This document shows, in pieces, positions 19,014 to 28,406 of a stretch of 64,000 nucleotides of DNA. Within the stretch, counting starts at the first letter, position 1. The number at the start of each line of letters is the position of its first letter. Where the stretch lies: assembly GCA_965229335.1 (NCBI GenBank), contig OZ245874.1:6696001-6760000 (forward strand), given 5' to 3'. Origin of the DNA: JAFKFH01 sp017307375 (GTDB lineage: Bacteria; Pseudomonadota; Alphaproteobacteria; Ferrovibrionales; Ferrovibrionaceae). The notes beneath the pieces are model-generated. The model did not search any database, had not been told where the DNA came from, and saw only the letters and a list, made by a program, of their open reading frames with translations. Both the position numbers and the translations under genes were made by a program.

Positions 19014-20123
19014 TCAGGCGGCGACGGCTTGGCGCCCGCCATTTTCGGCATAGGCCTCCTCGGCATAGATGCCGAGCGAGCGCATGACCGGCAGGTCGTT
19101 GAAGGTGAAAAGGCAGGCGTCCTCGGTTTCCGAGGCGTTGGCATGTTCGTGCAGTGCCCAGGACGGCACGACGAAAATGTCTTTTTCTTCCCAGTCGAAA
19201 CGCTTGCCGGCGATGATCGAGTAACCGCGGCCCTTGGCCACCTGGTAGACGAAGGAGCCGGTATGGCGATGGGCCAGCGTGTGCTGGCCTGGGCGAAGCA
19301 GCTGCATCGAGGCGCCGATCGTCGGCATCACCGCGCCGCCGGTCAGCGGGTTGACGTATTCCATGATGACGCCGTCGAACGGCGACCCCTCGACCATCCT
19401 CGACGCACGGACCAGCGCCTCGTAGGTCGGCTCCCACGGGAACTTCAGCATCGGCGAATAGGGCTTCTGCCAGTTCTTGCGGGCATCCGACGGCTGGATG
19501 AACCCGGCGCCATGCAGGGCGTAGGAGGAATCGACCGGCCTGGTCTGTTCCTGGGCCAGATTGGGATGGACCGCGTAGAAGTTGGCATCCAGCGTATTGA
19601 TCAGCGGGATGTCGAGGCCGTCCTGCCAGATCGACAGGCTGCCGTCGGCGTCGACGCCGTGCTCGTGCCAGGTGCCGTTCGGCGTCAGCACGAAGTCGCG
19701 GGCGCCGAGGGTCATGCGCTCGCCGTCGACGATCGTGTAGGCACCGCGCCCCTCCATGATGAAGCGCAGAGCCGAAGCCATGTGGCGATGGGCCGACGCC
19801 GCCTCGCCGGCATTCATCACCTGGACGCCGGTATAGAGCAGGCCCACTGCGGCAGACAGCTCGCGCCGGCCGGGATTGACCAGCATGACGACGCGGCGCC
19901 CCGCATCCTCGGGCCGCACCATCTCGACCGCCTTGACCACATGCGGGCGAATGTCGCGATAGCGCCACAGCACCGGCAACGAGCGCGGCTGCGGAAACCA
20001 CGGCTCGATCTCGTTGGCGACGGTCCAAAGCGCACCGGCCTCGAGCGTCTGCAGCGCATCGTAATAGGCGCGCAGCTCGGGCGTTTCGGCGACGTTCGCG
20101 CGCCCGGGAATATCTTCCATCAT
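19014..20123 (-). CDS. Gentisate 1,2-dioxygenase (bicupin)
   Basis: This 369-residue protein matches gentisate 1,2-dioxygenase in length and in its two cupin domains. The N-terminal cupin carries AHRHMASALRFIMEGRGAYTIVDGE with the HxH iron ligands. The C-terminal cupin carries QHTLAHRHTGSFVYQVAKGRGYS. It opens the ring of gentisate (2,5-dihydroxybenzoate) with O2 to give maleylpyruvate. It is the first gene of the operon running to livF and is divergent from a GntR regulator. The start at 20123 has GGGAGGG seven bases upstream. Identification of the family is firm; the exact substrate (gentisate versus a substituted gentisate or 1-hydroxy-2-naphthoate) is inferred. Confidence 0.9.
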   Translation of the reverse strand: MMEDIPGRANVAETPELRAYYDALQTLEAGALWTVANEIEPWFPQPRSLPVLWRYRDIRPHVVKAVEMVRPEDAGRRVVMLVNPGRRELSAAVGLLYTGVQVMNAGEAASAHRHMASALRFIMEGRGAYTIVDGERMTLGARDFVLTPNGTWHEHGVDADGSLSIWQDGLDIPLINTLDANFYAVHPNLAQEQTRPVDSSYALHGAGFIQPSDARKNWQKPYSPMLKFPWEPTYEALVRASRMVEGSPFDGVIMEYVNPLTGGAVMPTIGASMQLLRPGQHTLAHRHTGSFVYQVAKGRGYSIIAGKRFDWEEKDIFVVPSWALHEHANASETEDACLFTFNDLPVMRSLGIYAEEAYAENGGRQAVAA

Positions 20124-20199
20124 GGTCAAACCCTCCCCAATCGGGACCAACCGCAGATTGTTGCCCCGACGGTAGCCACGGTTTTTCCCAAAGGCAACT

Positions 20200-20213
20200 G
20201 ATTTTCGAAAATC
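20200..20213. promoter_or_regulatory. 14-bp palindrome, candidate GntR operator
   Basis: GATTTTCGAAAATC is a perfect palindrome in the 133-bp gap between the divergent gentisate dioxygenase and GntR genes. Its AT-rich, two-fold symmetric form and position suit an operator for the adjacent GntR/FCD regulator controlling both directions. Confidence 0.5.
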
Positions 20214-20256
20214 TTCTGATCTTGCGAATTATTGGGGGATTTTGTAGGTTGGTGCC

Positions 20257-20991
20257 ATGGGACAGGCAGCGGGAAAAGCGCCGGGGATGACGGCGGAGAT
20301 GGCCGACGAGGCCGAGGGCGGCGCCGCGACGCTGTCCGAACAGGCCTACCGGCTGATGCGGCGCGACATCGTCGACGGCCTGCTGGCGCCCAACCAGCCG
20401 CTGCGCTTCGAGTTTCTGAAGGACCGTTACGGCTTTTCGTTTTCGCCGCTGCGCGAGGCGCTGGCGCAACTGCAGTCCGAGCGGCTGGTGGTCGCCACCG
20501 CGCAGCGCGGCTACCGGGTGGCCGACGTCTCGCTCGACGAAATGTGGGACGCGATCAATACCCGCGTGCTGATCGAGACCCAGGCGCTGCGCGAGGCGAT
20601 CGTCCATGGCGACGACGACTGGGAAGGCGCGATCGTCTCGGCCTATCACGCGCTGAGCCGCAGCCGAGCCCGGCATGCCGGCACCGCCACCGACGAGGCG
20701 GCGATGGAAGAGGTCGAGCGGCGCCACCGCGTCTTCCACCGCAGCCTGATCGGCGCCTGCCGCTCGCGCTGGCTGCTCGACCTGTCAGCCCTGCTCTACA
20801 CCCAGACCGAACGCTATCGCCGGCCGCTGCTGGCCAAGATGCGCGCCGACATCAGCCGCGACCGCGAGATCGACGACCATCACAAGGAAATCATGGACGC
20901 GACGCTGATCCGCGACGCCGCGACCGCGACCGACCTGCTCGCGGCCCATCTGCGCCGGACCGGCAACTACATCGAGCGCATCCAGGGCTGA
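20257..20991 (+). CDS. GntR-family (FCD) transcription regulator
   Basis: This 244-residue regulator has an N-terminal winged helix-turn-helix (about residues 25-90: TLSEQAYRLMRRDIVDGLLAPNQPLRFEFLKDRYG, then SPLREALAQLQSERLV). An all-helical FCD ligand-binding domain follows, with conserved histidines in FHRSLIGAC and the C-terminal AAHLRRTGNY segment that usually bind a metal. FCD regulators typically repress catabolic operons until a carboxylic acid inducer binds. It is transcribed away from the gentisate operon and converges on the aldo/keto reductase, so it very probably controls the gentisate–liv operon. Confidence 0.88.
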   Translation: MGQAAGKAPGMTAEMADEAEGGAATLSEQAYRLMRRDIVDGLLAPNQPLRFEFLKDRYGFSFSPLREALAQLQSERLVVATAQRGYRVADVSLDEMWDAINTRVLIETQALREAIVHGDDDWEGAIVSAYHALSRSRARHAGTATDEAAMEEVERRHRVFHRSLIGACRSRWLLDLSALLYTQTERYRRPLLAKMRADISRDREIDDHHKEIMDATLIRDAATATDLLAAHLRRTGNYIERIQG

Positions 20992-20996
20992 ACCGG

Positions 20997-22007
20997 TCAG
21001 CCCTGGCGGGGCTGCCGGCCCAGTACCGGGTACATCGGATCGGTATAGCCGGGGGTCGACGGATGGCCGGCCGGCACCATGCCGGCGACCAGCGCCTCGT
21101 CCTCGGCCGTGAACGGCTTGTCCAGCGCCCCGAGATATTCGCTCCATTGCTCCATCGTCCGCGGCCCGGCCAGCACCGAGGTGACCAGGCGGTTGTTCAG
21201 CACCCAGAGCAGCGCGAACTGCCCCGCGGTCAGGCCGCGCGCCTCGGCATGGGCCTTGATCCCGGCGGCCATCTTCAGCGATTCCGGGCGGAATTCGGTG
21301 GTCAGCATGCGCTGGTCGCTGCGCCCGGCGCGGCTTTCGGCCGACGGCGCCGCGCCGGCCTCGTACTTGCCGGTCAGGACGCCGCGCGCCAGCGGGCTGT
21401 AGGGGACGACGCCGAGGCCGTAGTGGTCGCAAGCCGGCAGCAGTTCCACTTCCGGCATGCGGTTCATCGCGTTGTAGTAGGGCTGCAGCACCACCGGCTG
21501 GGGCACGCCCAGCGCCCGGCACATTTCGGTGAAGGCAGCGATCCGCCAGGCGCGGAAGTTGGAAAGGCCGATATAGCGCACCTTGCCCGCCCGGATCAGG
21601 TCGCCCAGCGCCAGGACGGTTTCCTCCAGCGGCGTTTCCATATCGTCGCGATGCAGGTAGTAGATATCGGTATAATCGGTGCCGAGCCGGGCCAGCGAGG
21701 CCTCGCAGCCGCGCACCAGCCAGCGCCGGCCGGCACCGCGGTCGTTGGGATCGTCGCCCATCGGGTTGTTGATCTTGGTGGCAAGGATCCAGCGCGACCG
21801 GTCCTCGGCGATCAGCCGGCCGGTGATCCTTTCGGATTCGCCCCGGGCATAGACATCGGCGGTATCGATGAAATTGATGCCGGCGGCGCGGGCCGAGGCG
21901 ACGATCTCGCCCGCGGCCGCCGCATCGGTCCGGTCCCCGAACATCATCGTGCCGAGGCAGATCGGCGAGACCTTGATGCCGGAACGGCCGAGCCTGCGAT
22001 AGTCCAT
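20997..22007 (-). CDS. Aldo/keto reductase
   Basis: This 336-residue NADPH-dependent oxidoreductase has the (beta/alpha)8 AKR fold. Catalytic-tetrad landmarks are DTADVY (Asp, Tyr), ILATKI (Lys) and YLHRDD (His); VRYIGLSNF and VVPYSPLARGVLTGKY are also family signatures. Its closest style is the AKR/YajO–YghZ-like group. It is the last gene of the operon with the CoA ligase and the FAD monooxygenase. The physiological substrate is unknown; a role in reducing an aromatic aldehyde or side-chain carbonyl is possible. The start at 22007 has AGGAGGGTGACC directly upstream. Confidence 0.87.
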   Translation of the reverse strand: MDYRRLGRSGIKVSPICLGTMMFGDRTDAAAAGEIVASARAAGINFIDTADVYARGESERITGRLIAEDRSRWILATKINNPMGDDPNDRGAGRRWLVRGCEASLARLGTDYTDIYYLHRDDMETPLEETVLALGDLIRAGKVRYIGLSNFRAWRIAAFTEMCRALGVPQPVVLQPYYNAMNRMPEVELLPACDHYGLGVVPYSPLARGVLTGKYEAGAAPSAESRAGRSDQRMLTTEFRPESLKMAAGIKAHAEARGLTAGQFALLWVLNNRLVTSVLAGPRTMEQWSEYLGALDKPFTAEDEALVAGMVPAGHPSTPGYTDPMYPVLGRQPRQG

Positions 22008-22072
22008 GGTCACCCTCCTGAAACGACGGAGGGGAACCCTAGACGCTGGCGCGGCGCTCCGCCACCCGGTCG

Positions 22073-23662
22073 TCACGCCTCATCGATCTTGCGCAGGCCC
22101 TGGCGGTCGATCTTGCCGGTGCCGGTCTTGGGCAGTTCGTCCAGCACGGTGAACAGCCGCGGCGCCTTGTAGGGGATCAGCGTGCGCTTGACGTGGTCGC
22201 GCAGGCTGGCGGTCAATGCCTCGACATCCCCGCCGGGCTCGCGCGGCACGACATAGGCGCGCAGCGCCATGCGCCGATCTTCCAGTTCGACGCCGAGCAC
22301 GGCGACCTCGCGCAGGGCCGGATGCTCGGCGAGGCACAGTTCGACCTCGAGCGGGTGGACCCACTGGCCGGACACCTTGATCAGGTCGTCGGCCCGGCCG
22401 CGGAAATAGTGAAAACCGTCGGCATCGCGGGTGAAGCGGTCGCCGGTCCAGATCCAATCGCCGCGCATCGTCTCGGCGGTCTTGTCCGGGCGGTTCCAGT
22501 AGAACGGGGCGTTCGACTGGCCGCGGACCCAGAGGATGCCTTCCTCGTCGTCGCCGACCAGCCGTCCGTCGGGATCGCGCAGTTCGATCTCGTAGCCCGG
22601 GACGCGACGGCCGGCCGAACCGTGCCGCTGCTCCGACGCGTCGTTGGAAAGATAGATGTGCAGCACCTCGGTCGAACCAAGCCCCTCGACGATCGGCAAC
22701 CCGGCAAGGCGCGTCCAGGCCCCCGCGACCTCGGCCGACAGCACCTCGGCCGCCGACAGGCACAGGCGCAGGCTGCCGAGTTCGGCGGTGGCCGCGGCCG
22801 GCGACTGGACCAGCGCGGTATAGAGCGTGGGCAGGCCGTAGAACACCGTCGGCCGGTGTGCCGCGATCGTCGCGAAGACCGTGTCGGGCTCGGGCCGGCC
22901 GGGCATCAGCACGCTGCAGGCACCGGCGGCGAAGGGAAAGGTCAGGCTGTTGCCCAGCCCATAGGCGAAGAAGATCTTCGGCACCGAGAAACAGACGTCG
23001 TCAGGCCGCAGCTTGAGGACATGCGCACCGAACGACTGCGCCGTGTAGGCCATGTCGTGATGCAGATGGACGATACCCTTCGGCCGGCCGGTCGAGCCCG
23101 AGGAGTACATCCAGAACGCCATGTCGTCGCGCCCGGTATCGGCCGCCGGCAGTTCGGCCGGAAAGCCGTCGAGCCAGTCGGCGGCGCGATGGCAGGCAAG
23201 GCCGGCCACGCGGCCATCGCCGACCACGATTGCGGTGGCGAGCGTTCCGCCGGCCGTGACGTTGCCGGCCAGCCCGCCATCGAGCACGATCACGCGCGCC
23301 GCGCTGTCGGCGGCGTAGTAGGCGAGCAACTCGGCCGGCGTCAGGGTGTTGAGCAGCACCGGCACGAGGCCGGCGCGCAACGCGCCGTAGAGAAAGGCCG
23401 GATAGTCCGGCCCGTCATCGAGCAGCAGCAGCACGCGCTCGCCGGGCTCGAGGCCGAGCGAGAGCAGGGCGTTGCCGGCCTGGCCGGCGCGGGCGCAGAG
23501 TTCGGCATAGGTCATCTGGCCCCAGGGGCCACGAATCGCGGGGCGGCCACCGTTGCCGCGCGCGAGATTGTCGAAGAGGATCGACGCCGCGTTGTAGCGC
23601 GGCGGACAGCCGAAGCCGATCTCGCGGGCGCCCGGGCAATCGTCGGAGACGGGATCGATCAT
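22073..23662 (-). CDS. Aromatic acid–CoA ligase (benzoate-CoA ligase type)
   Basis: This 529-residue adenylate-forming ligase has the ATP-binding P-loop SSGSTGRPKG. PKIFFAYGLGNSLTFPFAAGA is a hallmark of benzoate-CoA ligases, and EGLGSTEVLHIYLSN and the C-terminal lysine loop KTGTGKIDRQ are also present. It forms an aryl-AMP and then an aryl-CoA thioester. It overlaps the monooxygenase gene by 4 bp (ATGA), so the two are co-translated. In the neighbourhood of a salicylyl-CoA 5-hydroxylase-like enzyme and gentisate dioxygenase, salicylate is the most economical substrate. Benzoate, 3-hydroxybenzoate or anthranilate are alternatives. Confidence 0.85.
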   Translation of the reverse strand: MIDPVSDDCPGAREIGFGCPPRYNAASILFDNLARGNGGRPAIRGPWGQMTYAELCARAGQAGNALLSLGLEPGERVLLLLDDGPDYPAFLYGALRAGLVPVLLNTLTPAELLAYYAADSAARVIVLDGGLAGNVTAGGTLATAIVVGDGRVAGLACHRAADWLDGFPAELPAADTGRDDMAFWMYSSGSTGRPKGIVHLHHDMAYTAQSFGAHVLKLRPDDVCFSVPKIFFAYGLGNSLTFPFAAGACSVLMPGRPEPDTVFATIAAHRPTVFYGLPTLYTALVQSPAAATAELGSLRLCLSAAEVLSAEVAGAWTRLAGLPIVEGLGSTEVLHIYLSNDASEQRHGSAGRRVPGYEIELRDPDGRLVGDDEEGILWVRGQSNAPFYWNRPDKTAETMRGDWIWTGDRFTRDADGFHYFRGRADDLIKVSGQWVHPLEVELCLAEHPALREVAVLGVELEDRRMALRAYVVPREPGGDVEALTASLRDHVKRTLIPYKAPRLFTVLDELPKTGTGKIDRQGLRKIDEA

Positions 23663-24774
23663 GACGCCCTCGCGGCACGGTAGGTGGCGACGAACTGCGG
23701 CGAGATACGGGCGAGGCGATCGAGGTCGATGCGGCCGGACCGGGTGATGTAGCTCATCGCGAAATCGAGCGGCGCCAGCCCCATGTGGGTGGCGAAGTTC
23801 TCATACCAGGATGCGCTTGCCTCGGCCGCGCCGACCAGCTTGTCCAGGATCGGCTTGCGCGCCGCGACGAAAGCGGGCAGCGCGGCGGCAACGTCGTCGC
23901 CGTTCTGTTCGAGGGCGCGGGCGAGCGCGATCGCATCCTCCATCGCCAGACGGGTGCCCGACCCGATCGAGAAATGTGCGGTATGCAAGGCGTCGCCGAT
24001 CAGCACGCGGTTGCCGACCGCCCAGTTCCGGTTGGCAAGCTTGGGAAACTGCCGCCAGATCGTGCGATTGGAGATCAGCCCATGACCATCGAGCACGTCG
24101 GCGAAGACTTCCTCGCAGATCGCCTGGCCGCGCGCCTGGTCGAGACCGGCGAAGGTCGCGGCATCGACCTCGACGATGAACGTGCTCATCTCGGGCGAGT
24201 AGCGGTAGTGATGGGCGTTGAAATTGCCGTAGGCGGATCGGCGGAAGGTCTGGGTCAAGGTTTCGAACCGCTTCGTCGTGCCGAACCACGCGAAGCGGTT
24301 GGTCATCAGCGGGCTGGTCGTGCCGAAGGCCGCCTCGTCCTGGCGCCGGATCAGCGAATTGACGCCGTCGGCACCGACCACGAGATCGGCGGGGCCGAGA
24401 TCGGCGGGGTCATTGACGACATGCTCGAAATGCAGTTCGACGCCTGCCGCCGCGGCGCGGGCCTGGAGCAGTTCGAGCAGCTTGAGCCGCCCGACCGCGG
24501 CAAAGCCGATACCGTCGATGCGGACGACGTCGCCCGCCAGATCCAGCGTGATGTCGCGCCAGGTCTCGAGATGCGGGGTAATCGCCGCGACCGTTTCCGG
24601 ATCGTCGTCGGCGAGAAATTCGATGGCGCGGTCGGAGAAGACGACGCCGAAGCCGAACGTCGCGTCACGCGCATTCTGCTCGAATACCTGGACTGTCAGG
24701 TCCGGCCGCCGCCGCTTCAGCAGATAGCCGAGATAGAGGCCCGCAGGGCCCGCCCCAAGGATGACCACACGCAT
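23659..24774 (-). CDS. FAD monooxygenase, salicylyl-CoA 5-hydroxylase-like
   Basis: This 371-residue group A flavoprotein monooxygenase has the dinucleotide fold MRVVILGAGPAGLYLGYLL. FGFGVVFSDRAIEFL and GFAAVGRLKLLELLQAR are close to the landmarks of salicylyl-CoA 5-hydroxylase and the N-terminal half of anthraniloyl-CoA monooxygenase. The second FAD motif is GDALHTAHFSIGSG. Such enzymes hydroxylate an aryl-CoA, here plausibly salicylyl-CoA to gentisyl-CoA. It has only the monooxygenase domain; the fused old-yellow-enzyme half found in the bifunctional relatives is absent. It is the first gene of its operon, divergent from IclR. The open frame extends upstream, but the ATG at 24774 begins the conserved motif. 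Confidence 0.82.
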   Translation of the reverse strand: MRVVILGAGPAGLYLGYLLKRRRPDLTVQVFEQNARDATFGFGVVFSDRAIEFLADDDPETVAAITPHLETWRDITLDLAGDVVRIDGIGFAAVGRLKLLELLQARAAAAGVELHFEHVVNDPADLGPADLVVGADGVNSLIRRQDEAAFGTTSPLMTNRFAWFGTTKRFETLTQTFRRSAYGNFNAHHYRYSPEMSTFIVEVDAATFAGLDQARGQAICEEVFADVLDGHGLISNRTIWRQFPKLANRNWAVGNRVLIGDALHTAHFSIGSGTRLAMEDAIALARALEQNGDDVAAALPAFVAARKPILDKLVGAAEASASWYENFATHMGLAPLDFAMSYITRSGRIDLDRLARISPQFVATYRAARAS

Positions 24775-24792
24775 GGTCCGTCCCTCCCATAG

Positions 24793-24810
24793 TTTTCTGA
24801 TATATGAAAA
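24793..24810. promoter_or_regulatory. Inverted repeat, candidate IclR operator
   Basis: TTTTC, an 8-nt AT-rich centre (TGATATAT), then GAAAA forms an inverted repeat in the short gap between the divergent monooxygenase and IclR genes. It is only 18 bases from the monooxygenase start and the only AT-rich stretch nearby, so it likely overlaps the promoters. Confidence 0.45.
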
Positions 24811-24864
24811 ACATTTTATATGATGCAAAATCAAGTCGGAAAAGACGACGGGAGGAAAATGGCG

Positions 24865-25665
24865 ATGGCAGCACGCGACGACGACGACGGACATGGCGGC
24901 ATCCAGTCGCTCGATCTGGCGCTGGGCCTGTTGCGGGTGCTGGCCGAGCAGCCGGGGCCGGTCGGCCTGTCCGACCTTGCACGGCTCGCCGGCATGCCGC
25001 CGTCCAAGGCACATCGCTATCTCGCAAGCTTCGCCCATGCCGGGCTGGTGACCCAGCGCGGCCGGTCCGGGCGCTATGATCTGGGCAAGGGCGCGGTCGA
25101 GCTGGGGCTGGCCGCGATGGCGCGCTTCGATCTGGTCAATCGCGCGGCCGACCGGCTGGAAGACCTGGTCGAGGCGACCGGGGCCGCCGCGCTGCTGGCG
25201 GTATGGGGCAATGCCGGGCCGACGGTCGTGCGCTGGCAGCGGACGGCCAGTTTCGTCTTCACCTCGCTGGGCCTGGGCACCACCCTGCCGCTGCTGAATT
25301 CGGCCACCGGCCGCATCTTCCTCGCCTTCGCGCCCAAGCGGATGGTGACGCCGATGGCCGATCAGGAACTGGCGCGGGCCGCCCGGCTGAAGCTGTCCTG
25401 GCCGGATCTGGCGCCGACGCGACCGGCACTGGCAAGGCTGGTCGACGGGGTGAAGGCCAAGGGCCATGCGGCGGTCGACGGCCGCTTCATTCCCGGGCTG
25501 AACGCGATCAGCGCCCCAGTCCTGAACTGGCAGGGCGAAGCCGAGGCCGCCCTGACCATCACCAGCCCCGATCCCGGCGTCCTCGACGAGGCCGGCCCGG
25601 CGCTGAGCTTGCTGCGCGATGCCTGCCGCGACCTGTCGGTGATCAGCCCGGAAGCAGGTCGCTGA
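24865..25665 (+). CDS. IclR-family transcription regulator
   Basis: This protein of about 266 residues has an N-terminal winged helix (GGIQSLDLALGLLRVLAEQPGPVGLSDLARLAGMPPSKAHRYLASF) followed by the IclR effector-binding domain (LPLLNSATGRIFLAF and LNAISAPVLNWQGEAEAALTI). It is divergent from the monooxygenase–ligase–reductase operon and probably controls it, either as activator or repressor responding to an aromatic acid. Start choice: GGAGG at 24851 lies 9 bases before the ATG at 24865 and only 3 before the one at 24859; a start at 24820 is also open. Its 3' end overlaps the convergent MarR gene by 23 bp. Confidence 0.87.
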   Translation: MAARDDDDGHGGIQSLDLALGLLRVLAEQPGPVGLSDLARLAGMPPSKAHRYLASFAHAGLVTQRGRSGRYDLGKGAVELGLAAMARFDLVNRAADRLEDLVEATGAAALLAVWGNAGPTVVRWQRTASFVFTSLGLGTTLPLLNSATGRIFLAFAPKRMVTPMADQELARAARLKLSWPDLAPTRPALARLVDGVKAKGHAAVDGRFIPGLNAISAPVLNWQGEAEAALTITSPDPGVLDEAGPALSLLRDACRDLSVISPEAGR

Positions 25666-26140
25666 CCCAGCGGCGGTCCTCGGGCCGCATCATCGCCTCG
25701 AGCGTCCGCCAGAAGCCCTGGAGATCGCCGGGCGACACGCGGTCATAGGCGGCGGCGATCATTTTGAACTGGGCCTGGGCGACCCGGTCGTAGAGCCGCA
25801 TGCCCTTCGGCGTGACGAAATGGCCACGACGCCGGCGGTCGGCGGTATCGAGGCGCTGAAGGATCAGTTCCTGCGCCATCAGCTCCTTCAGCGGCCGGGC
25901 CAGGCCCTGATTGGTGACGCGCAGGATCGACAGGATGTCGTTGACGGTGATGCCGGGATGGCGCGCCGCCAGGTAGAGAATGCGGTGATGCGACCGGCTT
26001 AGGCCGTGTTCGGCCAGTACGGCATCGGCCACCGCCGCCATCTCCATATGCGTATAGAAGACGAGCTCGAGGCCACGGCGCCAGGCGACCTCGTCGTCGG
26101 ACGGCGGATCGGCGGGCTCAGGCTGGCGGGCGCGGGTCAT
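25643..26140 (-). CDS. MarR-family transcription regulator
   Basis: This 165-residue winged helix-turn-helix protein has the MarR layout. SRSHHRILYLAARHPGITVNDILSILRVTNQGLARPLKELMAQELI is the recognition region and LDTADRRRRGHFVTPKGMRLYD is the wing. MarR proteins usually repress catabolic operons and release DNA on binding a phenolic acid or an aryl-CoA. It is the last gene of the operon that starts with the binding protein at 32133, 27 bases after the acyl-CoA ligase. AGGAAGGCGG precedes the ATG. The strong palindrome at 32203-32225 upstream of that operon is a good candidate operator. Confidence 0.88.
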   Translation of the reverse strand: MTRARQPEPADPPSDDEVAWRRGLELVFYTHMEMAAVADAVLAEHGLSRSHHRILYLAARHPGITVNDILSILRVTNQGLARPLKELMAQELILQRLDTADRRRRGHFVTPKGMRLYDRVAQAQFKMIAAAYDRVSPGDLQGFWRTLEAMMRPEDRRWVSDLLPG

Positions 26141-26167
26141 CCGCCTTCCTTAGCCGCAAATCCCGCC

Positions 26168-27712
26168 CTAGACCAGCCGCGTCCTTCCGGCCCAGAAATG
26201 TTCGCGGATCTTGCGCTTCAGCACCTTGCCGACCGCCGAACGCGGCAGGGCCGTCCAGATCTCGACGGCCTTCGGTGCCTTAACCGGGCCAAGCCGCGCC
26301 CGGCACAGCGCGATCAGCTCGCCCGGCTCGACCGACTGGCCGGGCTTCAGCTCGACACAGGCGGTGACCGCCTCGCCCCATTTCTCGTCGGGCGCGCCGA
26401 CGACCGCGCAATCCTGCACCGCGGGATGCGACCAGATCACCTGCTCGATCTCGGAGGGAAAGACGTTGAACCCGCCGGAGATGATCATGTCGCGCTTGCG
26501 GTCGACGATATAGATGTAGCCGTCGGGGTCGGCATAGCCGATGTCGGAGGTGTGGTGCCACCCGTGTTCGGACGCCGCAGCGGTGGCCTCGGGGTTTCTG
26601 TAGTACTCCTTCATCACCAGCGGCCCGCGCACCACGATCTCGCCGGCCTCGCCCGGCGGCAGCAGCCGTCCGTCATCGGCCATGATCGCCACCTCGGTCA
26701 GCAGGGTCGAGCGTCCGCAGCTGGCCAGCCGCTTTTCCCGCGCCGGATCGCCGAGCACGTCGTGGTCGGCCGGGGTCAGGCAGGTGCACAGCATCGGCGC
26801 CTCGGCCTGGCCGAAGGTCTGGGCCATGACCGGGCCGAAGGCCTGGACCGCCTCCTTCAGTTTCTCGACCGACATCGGGGCGGCGGCGTAGATGAAGTAG
26901 TCGAGCGACGAGTAGTCGTGGCGCCCGAGATCGGGATGCGCCAGCAGCATGTAGATCGCGGTGGGTGGCAGGAACAGATGCGTCACGCGGTATCGCTCGA
27001 TCGCCTCCATCACGGCCTTGGCGTCGAACCCCGGCAGGATCACCTGGGTCGCGCCCGACGCCATCAGCATCAGCGCGACGCCGCCGGCGGCATGGGTCAT
27101 CGGGGCGATCACCAGATGTACCGGCGGCTTCCTGACCGGCAGCGCGCAATGGAGGTTGGCGATCATCGTCATCCAGGTCAGGTTGGTCCAGACCGCGCCC
27201 TTGGACAGACCGGTCGTGCCGCCGGTCGGGAACACCGCGGCCAGCGCGTCGAGCCCCAGGCCGAGATCGGACGGCGCCCTGTCGGCCACCCCGGCCGTCA
27301 GGTCCGCCAGCGTCCCCTCGCCCTCGCCGTCCATCCGGATCAGACGGATCGCCGGAACCTCGGCCACATAGGCCTCGACCTGGGCAGAGAACGAGCCGTG
27401 ATAGAACAGGTATTCGACATCGAACGCCCGCAGGATATGCACATTTTCCTCGATGCCGTTCTTGGCGTTGAGCGGCGTCCAGGCGGCCCCCGCGCGCAAG
27501 AGGCCGAGAATGCATTCGAAGGCCACGGCAAGATTGGGCGAGAACACCGCCACCTTGGTCGCGGGCTGGCAGCCGGCCGCGATCAGGCCGTTGGCGATGC
27601 GATGGCTATGCGCCTGCACCTGCGCGTAGCTGCGCGTGCCGGTTTCGTCGATCAGGAACGCGCGCCCGGGATCACGATCGGCGGAACGGTCGAAATAGTC
27701 GATCAATCGCAT
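26168..27712 (-). CDS. Acyl-CoA ligase of the second Liv operon
   Basis: This 514-residue AMP-forming ligase has the P-loop FPTGGTTGLSKGAV. The A5-type motif and hinge are in GYADPDGYIYIVDRKRDMIISGGFNVFPSEIE, and the catalytic lysine is in PRSAVGKVLKRKIRE. It belongs to the fatty-/aryl-acyl-CoA synthetase group; sequence alone does not say which acid. It starts one base after the livF stop (TGACATG), so it is translationally coupled to the transporter, and a MarR gene follows. That arrangement suggests the imported acid is activated to its CoA ester on entry. No downstream degradation enzymes are encoded in this operon. Confidence 0.87.
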   Translation of the reverse strand: MRLIDYFDRSADRDPGRAFLIDETGTRSYAQVQAHSHRIANGLIAAGCQPATKVAVFSPNLAVAFECILGLLRAGAAWTPLNAKNGIEENVHILRAFDVEYLFYHGSFSAQVEAYVAEVPAIRLIRMDGEGEGTLADLTAGVADRAPSDLGLGLDALAAVFPTGGTTGLSKGAVWTNLTWMTMIANLHCALPVRKPPVHLVIAPMTHAAGGVALMLMASGATQVILPGFDAKAVMEAIERYRVTHLFLPPTAIYMLLAHPDLGRHDYSSLDYFIYAAAPMSVEKLKEAVQAFGPVMAQTFGQAEAPMLCTCLTPADHDVLGDPAREKRLASCGRSTLLTEVAIMADDGRLLPPGEAGEIVVRGPLVMKEYYRNPEATAAASEHGWHHTSDIGYADPDGYIYIVDRKRDMIISGGFNVFPSEIEQVIWSHPAVQDCAVVGAPDEKWGEAVTACVELKPGQSVEPGELIALCRARLGPVKAPKAVEIWTALPRSAVGKVLKRKIREHFWAGRTRLV

Positions 27713-27713
27713 G

Positions 27714-28405
<692 letters not shown>

Positions 28406-28406
<1 letters not shown>

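Noticed and set aside
23659..24774. 3-hydroxybenzoate 6-hydroxylase feeding gentisate directly
   Set aside because: The protein's landmarks (FGFGVVFSD, GFAAVGRLKLLELLQAR, HTAHFSIGSG) match the aryl-CoA monooxygenase group, and a CoA ligase overlaps it; the free-acid hydroxylase remains a weaker alternative.
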